DNA of 64,000 bases from Thermococcus sp. JdF3 (GCF_012027495.1 NZ_SNUK01000001.1:400416-464415); one strand, 5' to 3'; shown: positions 1-9,548, counted from the stretch's first letter. Notes: a model not told the origin generated them from the letters alone. Program-made: numbers and translations.

Positions 1-320
1 TCCTCGGCATAATTCACAGCATCGCGAGGCAGATCTACGAGTCCGGCATCATCGAGGGGAGCAAGGAGCAGATAAAAGACGCTGTCATACAGTGGATACT
101 CAAGATGCAGCAGGGCGAGCTGAACATCCCGCCCGAGTACCACGACATCGTGGTGAAGATGGTGAACACATCATTCATCGACACGATGAAGGTGGCGGTA
201 ATCTTTATGATTGGCATCCTCGTCATCAGCGCCCTGCTCTCCTTCCTCCTGCCGAAGGGGGAGAAGGCGGAGGTGACGGCAACGCCCGAGAATACTGAAG
301 ACGGGGAAAACGCGGAATGA
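1..320 (+). CDS. C-terminal part of a multi-pass transporter (MFS, DHA2-like), truncated by the window edge
   Basis: Only the last ~105 residues lie in the window; the frame is open from base 3 to the TGA at 318-320. The segment begins LGIIHSIARQIYESG, passes an amphipathic stretch, and ends with one clear hydrophobic helix (KVAVIFMIGILVISALLSFL) and a short charged tail rich in Glu. A last helix followed by a charged cytoplasmic tail is what 14-TM drug:H+ antiporters of the MFS DHA2 group look like. Family assignment is inference from this end alone; another polytopic transporter is possible. The next gene is convergent and starts one base after this stop. Confidence 0.55.
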   Translation, partial: LGIIHSIARQIYESGIIEGSKEQIKDAVIQWILKMQQGELNIPPEYHDIVVKMVNTSFIDTMKVAVIFMIGILVISALLSFLLPKGEKAEVTATPENTEDGENAE

Positions 321-1115
321 CTATTTCGCAAGCAGCCAGCCAATCGGTGGATGCTCCGCCCCTTCCCTCCACTTCTCATAGGCCCTATCCCACCGCTCCA
401 GAAGTTTGGCACGCTTTTCTCCTCTTTTATCCGCTCCACGTACTCCCTTGGGATGTAGGCTAGATAGTGCGGCAGGCCCGGCTCAAAGGCTCCGCTTTCG
501 ATTATCCTCCCACCGGCCTTTTCCACCAGTTCCTTCAGCCTTTCCAGCCGGAGGTAATGCAGGTCATCCTTCTCGCCAAAGAGCGCCTCAAAGATACCCT
601 CACGGGGGTTGTAGAGCTCAAGGTGTGCCTGACGCTCGTTGTTGGTTATGGGAAGACTCTCCGCTATGAAGACCTTCTCCGCGACCCGGAGCATCTCTGA
701 GAAGACCCTAACCATCGTTTTCTCATTTTTCAGGCTTCTAACTCCATGAACGAGAACGGCTAAATCGAAGGCCTTAAATGGAAACGGCAGCTCCCTCGCA
801 TCGGCCTTGAGCGGGATTATCCTGCGCTTTAAGCCAGCCGCAGAGGTTATCTCCTCGAAGAAGCGCCATCTGCTCAGGTCCACGGCAACAACGCGGCCGG
901 TTTCGCCGAGGGGGTAGGCGAGCGGGACAGTCGTTAATGCGTGCGCACCACAGCCGATTTCAAGACGTTCATTCCTTCCTCAGCGGTGCGTGCTGGAGGA
1001 CGCGGAAGCGTTCAAGCATCTCCGTGCGGACCCAGTCGGGAGGTAGCGGCGGCTCGCTTCGGAGTGGAATTCTGGAGAGAACATCCTTCTTAAACGTTTC
1101 CTCGTCAGCGGGCAT
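321..1115 (-). pseudogene. Class I SAM-dependent methyltransferase, interrupted by frameshifts
   Basis: Read on the minus strand, an ATG at 1115 with a GGTG six bases upstream begins MPADEETFKKDVLSRIPL. The frame stops near 973, but the neighbouring frame continues at once with LEIGCGAHALTT, the glycine-rich SAM-binding motif I, then VVAVDLSRWRFFEE. A second shift near 415-418 separates IKEEK from RAKLLERWDRAYEKW and GWLLAK, ending at TAG 321-323. The first break is equivalent to two missing bases (best explained as AAGGGA to AAGGA and GTCCTT to GTCTT); the second is one A missing from a short A run. Restored, the product would be ~265 residues with a normal Rossmann methyltransferase layout. 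Substrate unknown. Either a true pseudogene or base-calling errors. Confidence 0.7.
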
Positions 1116-1450
1116 GGAAAACACCGAAAATGGCTAAAAGCCTTCCCTTTAAGGAGTTTTCTGAGAAAAGGTTTTACAGGGTGGGGTTGAATTAATGGTG
1201 GCCGGGAATTTTCGTGGTTCTTAACGGGAGTAAGGGATAAGACACTCTGCCGGGCTTTGCTGCCCGTTGCATCGTCATGCAACTCTTTTACTCGGGCTTC
1301 TTTCGACCAATTCTAAAAGCAAAATCAAACTCTGAATAAATTTGTACTTTGAAAAGAATAGAAGAATTTTTTACTAAAAGTAAAAGGAAGAATTTATAAG
1401 GATAAGTTGCTTTAGAAGATACTGCAAACAACTTAAAGGAAGTGAACTGG
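1116..1450. other. AT-rich intergenic stretch with a promoter for the exported protein
   Basis: About 335 bases without a convincing gene. The half nearest 1450 is markedly AT-rich. A TATA-like TTTATAA lies at about 1392-1398, preceded by a purine-rich BRE-like AAAAGGAAGAA, so transcription should start near 1420 and lead into the gene at 1451. The other half carries the divergent methyltransferase start. Confidence 0.5.
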
Positions 1451-2632
1451 ATGAAGTGGACGCCTTTGCTGGCGATCCTTCTCGGACTGCTGATGATTGG
1501 TGGTATGGTTTTTGCAGGCGCATTGCAGAACAACAGAGGTGGAATTTTTGAACCACCGTCTAAAGGGCAACCCCCAATTTCACCAACCCCTGGAAAAGAA
1601 GTTATCATAAAAACGTTTGTTGGGAAATCCAGTATGCACGTGGCAGAGCAGTTCCTTCAGAAGTACTGGGACAAATTAACTCTCAGAATAAATCTGGAGG
1701 AGTTTGGGGATTGTACTTTTATAGGAATAGCACTCAGACCCCTGCCGGGTGGTATGTACGCCCCGCTCTACTACTTTGCCAACGAGAGTTCCGGGTATGC
1801 CAGCCTGCGGATTCTGAACGAATCGTTTACTTCCGAGGCCACCAAGTTTGTAGACCTTCCACTCGGGGTAAAAGGGGCACTTGGAGATGAACCCCGCAGA
1901 GAATGGGACTCAATAGGTCGTATCAGCACGATAACCACTTCTCAGGATATCACAACATGGAGGGGAGACAAAGTCACTGTGTACAACAAACTGGGAGTGG
2001 ACTTTTGGGTAACTGAGGCGAAAATGGGGTACTACTACTATGTGTACCTGAGCCATGAGGCAAAAGTGCCCAGTGAGAAAGATTTCCCAAAAGATTTCAG
2101 GGTAGCGGTAAAAGAAGTCAGGGAACGGGCCACTATTCTGAACCCCTCACGCGAACAGGCATATTTTGGAATTGGAAGCTTTAAACCCGAAGGCAGTGGC
2201 TCTTCATCCGAACCTACGGTTACGTGGGGCCTGAATGTTGGTATTGATACTACTGGGCTTCCAAACGCTGGAGCGGGATTCAGTGAAACCTATACTAAAG
2301 GACTTACGTTCAAATGGTACACCGACGATATTGATGCTAATAGAGATATCGAGTTTGAGTTTTATGGTCTGAATAAGAAAGAATGGCTGGGAAGCTCTCC
2401 AGCGTGGGGCCAGATATTTATAACACATCCAGTAGTTGTTCCCTTTGTGAAAAAAGGAACACCCTTCCACATGGTTGAGATGAAACTACGGGCTGAGGCA
2501 GACTTCATCTATGAAGAAACTAGGCCATACTGCGGTCTGGGATGTGGAACCTATACCGTCAAAAAAAGCACGAGTGCGCCGCCCATAGAGTTTACCGTCG
2601 AACTGTACCCCTGGTTCGTAAACAGGAAGTGA
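1451..2632 (+). CDS. Exported or membrane-anchored protein of unknown function
   Basis: Product of 393 residues. It opens MKWTPLLAILLGLLMIGGMV, a signal peptide or signal anchor, followed by a Pro/Gly-rich linker (EPPSKGQPPISPTPGK) and a soluble domain rich in aromatic residues and beta-prone segments, with a Cys cluster near the C-terminus (YCGLGCGTYTV). The ATG at 1451 sits ~10 bases after AAAGGA; an in-frame GTG at 1442 is too close to that site. I recognise no family. Base composition is clearly more AT-rich than the flanking genes, which suggests recent acquisition or a fast-evolving surface protein. It stands alone, with a promoter upstream and convergent leuS downstream. Confidence 0.75.
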   Translation: MKWTPLLAILLGLLMIGGMVFAGALQNNRGGIFEPPSKGQPPISPTPGKEVIIKTFVGKSSMHVAEQFLQKYWDKLTLRINLEEFGDCTFIGIALRPLPGGMYAPLYYFANESSGYASLRILNESFTSEATKFVDLPLGVKGALGDEPRREWDSIGRISTITTSQDITTWRGDKVTVYNKLGVDFWVTEAKMGYYYYVYLSHEAKVPSEKDFPKDFRVAVKEVRERATILNPSREQAYFGIGSFKPEGSGSSSEPTVTWGLNVGIDTTGLPNAGAGFSETYTKGLTFKWYTDDIDANRDIEFEFYGLNKKEWLGSSPAWGQIFITHPVVVPFVKKGTPFHMVEMKLRAEADFIYEETRPYCGLGCGTYTVKKSTSAPPIEFTVELYPWFVNRK

Positions 2633-2729
2633 TGGAGTTTTGATTTATATCTGTTTTTCTTTCTTGTTGGAGCTTCTAGTGTTGGGAGAATACAGGGATC
2701 CCCCCACAATTTGAGAAAAAAGTAAAAAA

Positions 2730-5630
2730 TTACTCAACAAACACCGCCGGCTTCAGCGGCATCGCGGCCTTCTTCTTTCCTCCCTTGTCCTCCTCAGGGT
2801 TGATGATTATCTCGATGCCGAGCTCCTTCTCCATGAAGTCCTTGGCTTCCCTCAGGGCCTTCTCCTCGTCTATGCGCTTGACTTCGAAGGCCCTCTCCTT
2901 TATCAGCTTCTGGATGAGCTTGCCTATCTCCTTGCCGTGCTTCCTCATCTCCGGGTCTTTCATCAGCTCGGCCATGGCGCTCTTAAAGTCCCTCTTCTCC
3001 GCGACCACCTCGACGACCTTCCACTTCCACTCCGGGGCGGTGTAGACGTAGGCCCTCTTGGCGTCCTCTATCTTTGCCACGCGGATTATCTCCTTGATGT
3101 CCTCGATGAGGGCCTTGACGAACTCCTCCTCGGCCTCGATGGTTTCGTTCCACCACTCTGGAACCGGCTCCGGCCACTTCGCCAGGCTGACGAAGCCCTC
3201 TCCGCCCAGTTTCTCCCAGAGCTCCTCGCTGATGTGCGGGGTGAACGGGGCCATGAGCCTTACCCAGACCTCGGCGAGCTTCCTCAGGACGAAGCGCTTG
3301 GCCTTGTCGTCCCTGCCCTCGGTTCTCCTCATGTACCAGCGCAGGTCGTTGAGGACGCTGTAAAACGCCCACTGCACGGCCGTTCTCGTCCTGAACTCCT
3401 CGAGCGCCTGAGTAGCACCTTCTATGGCCCTGTTCAGCCTGTGCAGCATCCACTTATCGATATCCTTAAGGTCGGTCTCCTCAGCCTCATAGGTGGCGAA
3501 CTCGTTTATCAGCTCGTAGAAGCGCTCGACCTGCCTGCGGAGCTTCCCAACCTCCTTCCTGCGCCAGTCGAAGTCGCTGTCGTGCTCGGCCAGGCCCATT
3601 ATGTAGAGCCTGACGACGTCCGCACCGTTCTCCTCGATGGCGTCGATGAAGTTCAGCACGTTGCCCTTGCTCTTGCTCATCTTCGTTCCTTCGAGCGTTC
3701 CGAAGCCGTTCACCGCTATGCCCCTCGGCCAGTGCTCCTTCCTGAAAATCGCCGTGTGGTTGAAGATGAAGAACGTCAGGTGGTTCGGTATCAGATCCTT
3801 CGCCGAGCAGCGCCAGTCGAGCGGATACCAGTACTCGAACTCCTCCTTCATCTCGTGGATCGTCTCCGCCGGGATTCCGGTCTTCTCGGCCAGCTCCCTC
3901 TCCTTCTCCTCGCTGAACTCCTCCAGGAACAGGTAGTCGAAGAACTCCCTTGTGAGCTTCTCGGGGTCGAGCCTGCCCTCTTCCCTCAGCCTGTTCATCT
4001 GCCTGCTTATCGTGTAGTACGCCATGTAGATGGTCGAGTCGCTCAGGCTCTCGATGACCCAGTCGGGATCCCACGGGAGCGGCGTTCCCAGTCCAACCTT
4101 CCTCGCGCAGGCCTTCTTGTCGAGCCAGTCAACTATGGCCTCGAACTGAGTGCGCCTGCTCTCGGGGTAGATGGTCATGTTCGCGAGGGCCTCACGGGCC
4201 TTCTCCTTCCACTCGGGATTGCCGTAGTCTATGAACCACTGGTCGTGGATTATCTTGATGACCGCCTGGTTGCCGAAGCGCGAGACGACCGGCTTCTCGG
4301 CGAACTCGTACATTATCTCCGCGGTTCCCTTCTCCTGGAGCTCCTTGGCTATGAGGTCTTTGGCCTCCTGGACGGGCTTTCCTGCGTAGGGCTCGATCTT
4401 GAAGACTCCCTTGTGGTACTCGGCCTTGTAGATGTTCTTGGTGGCCTCTTCGAGCTTCTCAACGTCCTTCTGGCTCCTCACGCCGAGCCTCTCAGCCTCC
4501 TCAACCGCCGGGAAGTCGCCGTAGCCCTCGAGCTTTATAAGCGAGATGTAGCTTATCTCCTCAACCACGCGCGGGTCTATGTCGTATTTGAGCAGAATCT
4601 CGGTCTCCTTCTTCAAATCCTCCAGGGCCACGTGGTCGAAGGGCGCATGAGCCGGGACGCTCATAACGACGCCGGTTGCGTTGTCCGGGTCAACGAACTC
4701 TGCAGGCAGGATGATGACCTCGTCGCCGGTGACCGGGTTCTTCACGTACTTTCCGATCAGCCTCTCGCCCTTGAACTCCTCCGATACTTCAATCTCCCTG
4801 TCCTGGAAGGAGAGCTTGTAGGCTGCCTCCTTGCTAATTATCCACGTCTCCACCTTCTCGCCGCGCTTGACCTTTGCTTTGACGTAGGTGGCGTTGGGGT
4901 TCAGCCACATGTTGGTAACGCCGTAAACGGTCTCGGGCCTCAGCGTCGCAGCGGGCATGTAGATTTCCTCGCCGTCCTCCTCCAGGATGAACTTGATGAT
5001 GACGTAGTCCAGTATCTGGACGTCTTCGCCCTCCATTATGTCGTGGTCCCCGAGGGCAGTTCCAACGACCGGATCCCATCTGACCCTGTGCGCTCCCTTA
5101 ACGACCAGCCCCTCCTCCTTGAGCGTCCAGAACTGCCACTCTATGAACTTGCTGAACGGCGGGAAGAGGCTCGTCGTGTGGAACTCGCGGGTCCAGTCAA
5201 CTGAGAAGCCGGCGCGTATGAAGGTCTCCTTTGCGGCCTTCATGAAGTAATTGACTATCTCCTTCGGGTCCTCGAACTTCCAGAGTATCTCCTCGGGGAC
5301 TTTATAGACGTCGCGGTAGATGTGTATGGTCTTGGGATCGCGGTGCTTTATCCTCTCGGCGATTCCGACTATCGGGGCTCCTGTGATGTGCCACGCCATC
5401 GGGAAGAGGACGTTGTAGCCCTGCATGCGCTTGAAGCGCGCTATGACGTCGGGAATAGTGTAGGTTCTCGCGTGGCCGACGTGGAGGTGCCCCGAGAGGT
5501 ACGGGAAGGCGACCGTGATGTAGAACTTCTTCTCCTTGGGCTTTTCATTCGCTTTCGGCTCGAAGGCCTTTTCCTCCAGCCAGCGCTTCTGCCACTTCTC
5601 CTCAATGGCTTTGAAGTTAAGCTCAGCCAT
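2730..5630 (-). CDS. leuS: Leucyl-tRNA synthetase
   Basis: Charges tRNA-Leu with leucine. The 966-residue product has the class I layout: the HIGH-type motif appears as [11 protein letters not shown] about residue 48, the CP1 editing domain follows ([32 protein letters not shown] carries the editing Asp/His region), and the second signature reads [10 protein letters not shown]. The C-terminal helical anticodon-binding part and a long charged tail match archaeal enzymes, which are ~960-970 residues. An AGGAGGT lies directly against the ATG at 5636 but six bases before the ATG at 5630 ([13 protein letters not shown]), so I chose 5630. It is monocistronic, with its own promoter and a ~120-base leader. 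Confidence 0.97.
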   Translation of the reverse strand: MAELNFKAIEEKWQKRWLEEKAFEPKANEKPKEKKFYITVAFPYLSGHLHVGHARTYTIPDVIARFKRMQGYNVLFPMAWHITGAPIVGIAERIKHRDPKTIHIYRDVYKVPEEILWKFEDPKEIVNYFMKAAKETFIRAGFSVDWTREFHTTSLFPPFSKFIEWQFWTLKEEGLVVKGAHRVRWDPVVGTALGDHDIMEGEDVQILDYVIIKFILEEDGEEIYMPAATLRPETVYGVTNMWLNPNATYVKAKVKRGEKVETWIISKEAAYKLSFQDREIEVSEEFKGERLIGKYVKNPVTGDEVIILPAEFVDPDNATGVVMSVPAHAPFDHVALEDLKKETEILLKYDIDPRVVEEISYISLIKLEGYGDFPAVEEAERLGVRSQKDVEKLEEATKNIYKAEYHKGVFKIEPYAGKPVQEAKDLIAKELQEKGTAEIMYEFAEKPVVSRFGNQAVIKIIHDQWFIDYGNPEWKEKAREALANMTIYPESRRTQFEAIVDWLDKKACARKVGLGTPLPWDPDWVIESLSDSTIYMAYYTISRQMNRLREEGRLDPEKLTREFFDYLFLEEFSEEKERELAEKTGIPAETIHEMKEEFEYWYPLDWRCSAKDLIPNHLTFFIFNHTAIFRKEHWPRGIAVNGFGTLEGTKMSKSKGNVLNFIDAIEENGADVVRLYIMGLAEHDSDFDWRRKEVGKLRRQVERFYELINEFATYEAEETDLKDIDKWMLHRLNRAIEGATQALEEFRTRTAVQWAFYSVLNDLRWYMRRTEGRDDKAKRFVLRKLAEVWVRLMAPFTPHISEELWEKLGGEGFVSLAKWPEPVPEWWNETIEAEEEFVKALIEDIKEIIRVAKIEDAKRAYVYTAPEWKWKVVEVVAEKRDFKSAMAELMKDPEMRKHGKEIGKLIQKLIKERAFEVKRIDEEKALREAKDFMEKELGIEIIINPEEDKGGKKKAAMPLKPAVFVE

Positions 5631-5774
5631 GGTCATACCTCCTCAGAATTTTTTCAAAAGAGCGTGAGCGATACTCCAGAATAGGGGGGTTATCCGGGAA
5701 ATCAGGCACGGTTGCGATTCGAGCGATGGAGAAGACACTCCCCCCTCATTGGCATCGGAGCGAGTAGGATTCCT

Positions 5775-5790
5775 GATATTTAAATCTTTT
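5775..5790 (-). promoter_or_regulatory. Promoter of leuS
   Basis: On the minus strand an AAAAGATTTAAATATC box reads as BRE plus TATA. The predicted start, ~25 bases downstream, leaves a leader of about 120 bases before the leuS ATG, long for this genome. I saw no leucine-rich leader peptide in it. Confidence 0.5.
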
Positions 5791-5880
5791 GGAATTCTCG
5801 GATGATGATTTGCCAACCGCGGCATGGATGTATCCACGGAAAGGAAAAATAAATGTGCTCGGGGCTCGCGTGGCATGTCT

Positions 5881-6951
5881 TCAGAGCCGGATAAGCTCCC
5901 TCTCCGCCCTCGTCAGCCTTTTTCCTCTTCCATCGTGAACGACGACGTCGTCCTCTATGCGAACACCACCCAGGCCCGGAACGTAGATTCCCGGCTCTAT
6001 CGTGAAGGTCATACCGTTCTCCAGGGCCACGTTTCCGTCCGGGCCAATGTATGGCTCTTCGTGGACATCCAGCCCGAGTCCGTGCCCGGTTCTGTGGGTG
6101 AAGTACTCGCCGTAGCCGGCTTTCGCTATCGTCTCCCTCGCGGCTCCGTCCACCTCCCTTGCAAGAACACCCTCACGGACGGCCCGGTATGCCCTCTCCT
6201 GTGCCTCTTTGACGACTTCGTAAATCTCCACCAGCCTCTCGTCCGGCCGTCCAAGGGCGATGGTTCTCGTGATGTCCGAGCAGTAGCCCTTCCACTTCGC
6301 CCCGTAGTCGAGTATCACCAGGTCGCCCTTCCTGAGCCTCCTGTCCCCGGGCGCGTGGTGGGGGTTGGCGGCGTTCTCACCACTGGCCACTATCGGCTCG
6401 AAGGAAATCCCATCGCTGAGCTCCCTTATTGCCAACTCTATCTTCAAAGCCAGCTCCCGCTCGCGCATACCGAGCAGGTCCCAGCTCAGAATCTCATCGA
6501 AGGCCCTGTCCGCTGCCCTGGCGGCGTGTCCCATCATCTCTATCTCGTGCTTGTCCTTTCTCATGCGGAGCTCCCTCATGAGCGAGCTCAGGGGGTGGAA
6601 CTCGAAGCTGCCGAGGTGGATGACTTTCATGAGCCAGTCGGCACGCATCGTGTCCTCTATGAGAAGTCTCCCGCCCGACAGGTGGAACTCCGCCAGGATC
6701 CAGGCGAGCTTGTCGTAGGGGTTCTCCCCGTCGCGCCAGAACGTAACCGGGAAGTTCCTGACGACGTTTTCGTAGAGGCTGGGGGCCAGGAGCCGGTAGT
6801 CGCCGCCGGCGCTCACAACCAGAACGGTGAGCCTCTCGCCGGCCTCGTGGATGTGGAGGCCCGTGAGGTAGTAGAGATTGGTCCCGGGACTGATCAGGGC
6901 ACCGTCGAAGTTCCTTTCCTTCATGAGGGAAACCAGGTTGCTGAGCCGCAT
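5881..6951 (-). CDS. M24 family metallopeptidase (Xaa-Pro dipeptidase/aminopeptidase type)
   Basis: 356 residues. An N-terminal creatinase-like domain (NFDGALISPGTNLYYLTGL) is followed by the pita-bread catalytic domain. The five metal ligands are visible: Asp in ILDYGAKW, Asp in CSDITRTIALG, His in HRTGHGLGLDVHE, Glu in TIEPGIYVPG and Glu in RIEDDVVV. Such enzymes remove residues next to proline and recycle peptides in the cytoplasm. Thermococcales carry several paralogues, so I do not assign it specifically to prolidase PepQ. The start at 6951 (MRLSNLVSL) follows GGTGATGAA; an upstream ATG at 6969 lacks such a site. Divergent from L15e. Confidence 0.9.
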   Translation of the reverse strand: MRLSNLVSLMKERNFDGALISPGTNLYYLTGLHIHEAGERLTVLVVSAGGDYRLLAPSLYENVVRNFPVTFWRDGENPYDKLAWILAEFHLSGGRLLIEDTMRADWLMKVIHLGSFEFHPLSSLMRELRMRKDKHEIEMMGHAARAADRAFDEILSWDLLGMRERELALKIELAIRELSDGISFEPIVASGENAANPHHAPGDRRLRKGDLVILDYGAKWKGYCSDITRTIALGRPDERLVEIYEVVKEAQERAYRAVREGVLAREVDGAARETIAKAGYGEYFTHRTGHGLGLDVHEEPYIGPDGNVALENGMTFTIEPGIYVPGLGGVRIEDDVVVHDGRGKRLTRAERELIRL

Positions 6952-7007
6952 TTCATCACCGCTACCCATTATTCCGCAACCCTTAAAAACTCAACCTCGA
7001 ACCCCGA

Positions 7008-7078
7008 CCGACTGGGCGGGGCAAACCCGCGGGATGTTCCCGTAAGGGAGAACCACAAACAGGGAAGAGGTGAACGAG
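7008..7078 (+). promoter_or_regulatory. Structured leader of the L15e gene
   Basis: A TTAAAAA box near 6983-6989 predicts a start near 7010. The short leader then contains two stem-loops: GCGGG(7016-7020)/CCCGC(7026-7030), perfect, with a GCAAA loop, and GTTCCC(7036-7041)/GGGAGAAC(7046-7053) with a GTAA loop and a small bulge. The ribosome binding site GAGGTG follows at 7068-7073. Regulation by a ribosomal protein is an inference. Confidence 0.4.
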
Positions 7079-7663
7079 ATGAGCATGTACAAGTACATTA
7101 GGGAAGCCTGGAAGAGCCCCAAGAAGAGCTACGTCGGGGATCTTCTCAAGGTCAGGATGATCAAGTGGAGGAGGGAGCCGGTCGTCGTCCGCGCCGAGAG
7201 GCCGACCAGGCTCGACCGCGCTCGCTCGCTCGGCTACCAGGCCAAGCAGGGCTACGTTATCGTTCGCGTCCGCGTCAGGAAGGGCGGAAGGAAGAGGCCC
7301 AGGTGGAAGGGCGGAAGGAAGCCGAGCAAGATGGGTCAGGTTAAGTACAGCCCGAAGAAGAGCCTCCAGTGGATCGCCGAGGAGAAGGCCGCCAGAAAGT
7401 TCCCGAACCTCGAGGTTCTCAACAGCTACTGGGTCGGCGAGGATGGAATGTACAGGTGGTTCGAGGTCATCATGGTCGACCCGCACCACCCGGTCATCAA
7501 GGCTGACCCCAAGATCAACTGGATAGCCGGCAAGGCCCACAAGGGTCGCGTCTTCCGCGGACTCACCAGCGCAGGCAGGAAGAGCCGCGGCCTGAGGAAC
7601 AAGGGCAAGGGCGCTGAGAAGGTCAGGCCCAGCATAAGGGCCAACAAGGGCAAGGGCAAGTGA
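7079..7663 (+). CDS. rpl15e: 50S ribosomal protein L15e
   Basis: Component of the large ribosomal subunit. 194 residues, highly basic, beginning [18 protein letters not shown], with the typical [18 protein letters not shown] segment and the C-terminal [15 protein letters not shown] extension. Length is normal for archaea. The ATG at 7079 follows GAGGTG at a five-base distance; a GTG at 7070 overlaps that site and is rejected. In many archaea this gene leads the cluster with the RNA-binding protein and RNase P p30 found just downstream here; an inverted VapBC pair sits in between. Confidence 0.97.
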   Translation: MSMYKYIREAWKSPKKSYVGDLLKVRMIKWRREPVVVRAERPTRLDRARSLGYQAKQGYVIVRVRVRKGGRKRPRWKGGRKPSKMGQVKYSPKKSLQWIAEEKAARKFPNLEVLNSYWVGEDGMYRWFEVIMVDPHHPVIKADPKINWIAGKAHKGRVFRGLTSAGRKSRGLRNKGKGAEKVRPSIRANKGKGK

Positions 7664-7669
7664 TTTCCT

Positions 7670-8041
7670 CTAATCTTCTTCCGGTTTCTCAAGCTTTATC
7701 CTTTTGATTCCCAACTTGTCAAAGGCCTTGTCAGAGCTGATTATCGTCCCGCCGCACTTTGCCGCGTGGAGGGCATCGAAGGGATTTAGTCCGTGCTCCT
7801 TCATATAGTAGGCCGCCCTGAGGTAGGCCTCATCTTCGATGTCCGTCATCGCCATGACTGCGGCCATGAGCTTTACCGGGTCGAGGCTGAACCTCTTCGA
7901 GAGTATCAGGAGTTCCATTAATGTCGCCTCGGAGGTCGTTATCTGACCCCGGTACCTCTCGTAGATTTTCCTGGCGTTTTCCTTGAGCCAGTCGCTGGGT
8001 TTCAGCAGGGCAAGGAAAAGATCCGTGTCTGCGTAGACCAT
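7670..8041 (-). CDS. vapC: PIN-domain toxin, VapC type
   Basis: 123 residues. PIN ribonucleases cleave RNA (often tRNA or rRNA) using an acidic metal site. The acidic residues are present: Asp in MVYADTDLFLALL, Glu in TLMELLILSK, Asp in NPFDALHAAK and Asp in ISSDKAFDKLG. The ATG at 8041 follows GGTGAG, which also contains the antitoxin stop codon, so translation of the two is coupled. It lies antisense between L15e and the RNA-binding protein gene, and its stop falls seven bases after the L15e stop. Confidence 0.88.
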   Translation of the reverse strand: MVYADTDLFLALLKPSDWLKENARKIYERYRGQITTSEATLMELLILSKRFSLDPVKLMAAVMAMTDIEDEAYLRAAYYMKEHGLNPFDALHAAKCGGTIISSDKAFDKLGIKRIKLEKPEED

Positions 8042-8042
8042 C

Positions 8043-8273
8043 TCACCCACCCGCGAGCCTCTCCGCCTCCTTTAGGATTTCCCTCCTCAGCTCTTCGATC
8101 GGAACGTCGGGGAGGTCCTTCCCGAGCTCTTCGAGTTCCTTTACCGGATCATCGGGCTTTGGGACTATGAGTATGCCATCATCGACCCTGACCAGGTAAA
8201 CCTCCCTCGGTAGGTTTTCCCTGAGCTCCTTGGGGAGGTACAACCTTCCCCTTGAATCCACCCTTGCCAGCAT
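8043..8273 (-). CDS. vapB: AbrB/SpoVT-fold antitoxin, VapB type
   Basis: 76 residues. The N-terminal half (MLARVDSRGRLYLPKELREN followed by LVRVDDGILIVPK) is the swapped-hairpin DNA-binding fold of AbrB/MazE/VapB antitoxins. The acidic C-terminal half, PVKELEELGKDLPDVPIEEL, should wrap the toxin. It precedes vapC in the usual antitoxin-first order, with a one-base gap between the stop and the toxin ATG. RBS GGTGGG precedes the ATG at 8273. Such proteins usually repress their own operon. Confidence 0.85.
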   Translation of the reverse strand: MLARVDSRGRLYLPKELRENLPREVYLVRVDDGILIVPKPDDPVKELEELGKDLPDVPIEELRREILKEAERLAGG

Positions 8274-8379
8274 TTTCCCACCATTAGCTGATTAGTGGGA
8301 TTTTATTTAAGTTTTCCCCACCAACGCGCGCGGCAGTTACCTTTTAAAGCGCGGCATCGAATCAACCCCGGTGAGAGTG

Positions 8380-8835
8380 ATGGTCAAGATAAGGGCGCAC
8401 CACGTCAGGATAACCACCTTCATCCACGCCACCGAGGACGAGGACAAGGTTCTGGAGGCGATAGCGACCTTCATCCCCGAGGAGATAGATGAGGAGGACA
8501 TAATCTTCGATATCGACGAGACCACGGGGTTCTTCGGCAACCCCATTAAGGTCGTCAACGTCGAGATAAAGCGGAGTAAGGCCGTTAGGCTGTTCATAGA
8601 CTACTTCAAAGAGTTGCTGAGCGAGGAGGACAGGCGCTACCTCCTGGACCACCTTGATGAGAAGGTGGATGAGGAGGGAACCTTCTACGTCCGCTTCAAC
8701 AAGCAGAAGGCCTACCTCGGCGAGCCTGAAATAGATGAGGGGTCGGACGTGGTGCAGGTCAGGGTAAAGGTCAAGGCCTTCCCGATGAGGAAGGAAGCAG
8801 TTGTGAAAGCCGTCAGGGAGTGGCTGGAGGAATGA
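8380..8835 (+). CDS. RNA-binding protein of the archaeal exosome/RNase P gene neighbourhood
   Basis: 151 residues, small and acidic, resembling the COG1325 RNA-binding family. It begins MVKIRAHHVRITTFIHATED and carries DIDETTGFFGNPIKVVNVEIKRSKAV and a C-terminal VVQVRVKVKAFPMRKEAV, a compact alpha/beta fold. The ATG at 8380 follows GGTGA by six bases; the GTG at 8371 is the binding site itself. Its stop overlaps the start of the RNase P p30 gene in ATGA, implying translational coupling. Precise biochemical role is not shown by the sequence. Confidence 0.82.
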   Translation: MVKIRAHHVRITTFIHATEDEDKVLEAIATFIPEEIDEEDIIFDIDETTGFFGNPIKVVNVEIKRSKAVRLFIDYFKELLSEEDRRYLLDHLDEKVDEEGTFYVRFNKQKAYLGEPEIDEGSDVVQVRVKVKAFPMRKEAVVKAVREWLEE

Positions 8836-9548
8836 GCGGGGAGGTTTTCTTCGGTGAATCGGGGGTGGAGGAGGTCTCCTTCTCAAGGAACTATTTCGTT
8901 GAGATGGACGTGAGGAGCGAGGAAGCCTACGAGCTGGCCAGTGAGTGGTTTGATGAGGTCGTGTTCACAAAAAAGCTCGTCCTCGAAGGCCCGCCCGACT
9001 GGAATGCCCTCAAGGAGGAGCTCAAACTGCTCCGCGAGAGGTACGGGAAGGTCGCCCTCCTGCTCGTTACAAGCAGGCCGGGTCTGATAAAGGAGGTAAA
9101 GAAGAGGAACCTCCGTGCCCTCCTCTACGTTCAGGGCGGCGATATGAGGGTGAACCGTCTTGCCATTGAGAATGGTGTTGATGCCCTCATAAGCCCCTGG
9201 TTCGGGAGAAAGGATCCGGGATTTGACCACACCCTCGCGGGAATGGCTGCCAGGAGGGGAGTCGCCATAGGGTTCTCCCTCGCGCCCCTGCTCTCTGCTG
9301 GCCCCTACGAGAGGGTTCAGATCCTCCGCTTCATGACGAAGACCTGGCAGCTGGTGGACAAATACGGTGTGCCGAGGTTCATCACGAGCTCCGCGGAGAC
9401 GAGGTGGGAGGTTCGCGGACCCGGTGATCTGATGGGTCTCGGGAGAAACATAGGCATGGACGCCCCAAGGGCGAGGGCGAGCCTGAACTTCTATCCGAGG
9501 ACGATACTGGCCGGACTCAGGGCCCCCACTGCCACCAGCCGTACCTGA
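8832..9548 (+). CDS. rnp3: RNase P protein component 3 (p30)
   Basis: Protein subunit of RNase P, which removes tRNA 5' leaders. 238 residues with the TIM-barrel-like p30 signature: NYFVEMDVRSEEAYELASEW, VDALISPWFGRKDPGFDHTLA, IGFSLAPLLSAGPYERVQILRF and RFITSSAETRWEVRGPGDL. The N-terminus is some 15 residues longer than the Pyrococcus protein as I remember it. Start ATG 8832 overlaps the previous stop. The last 32 bases overlap a small convergent gene. Confidence 0.93.
   Translation: MSGEVFFGESGVEEVSFSRNYFVEMDVRSEEAYELASEWFDEVVFTKKLVLEGPPDWNALKEELKLLRERYGKVALLLVTSRPGLIKEVKKRNLRALLYVQGGDMRVNRLAIENGVDALISPWFGRKDPGFDHTLAGMAARRGVAIGFSLAPLLSAGPYERVQILRFMTKTWQLVDKYGVPRFITSSAETRWEVRGPGDLMGLGRNIGMDAPRARASLNFYPRTILAGLRAPTATSRT

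Noticed and set aside
2937..5204. Long plus-strand open frame (755 codons) opposite leuS
   Set aside because: Mirror of a real gene with strong third-position GC; Leu/Val/Asp-rich composition, no motifs and no binding site.
5640..5757. Leader peptide or T-box-like attenuator for leuS
   Set aside because: A 17-codon frame exists but has only two Leu codons, and T-boxes are bacterial; no convincing structure seen.
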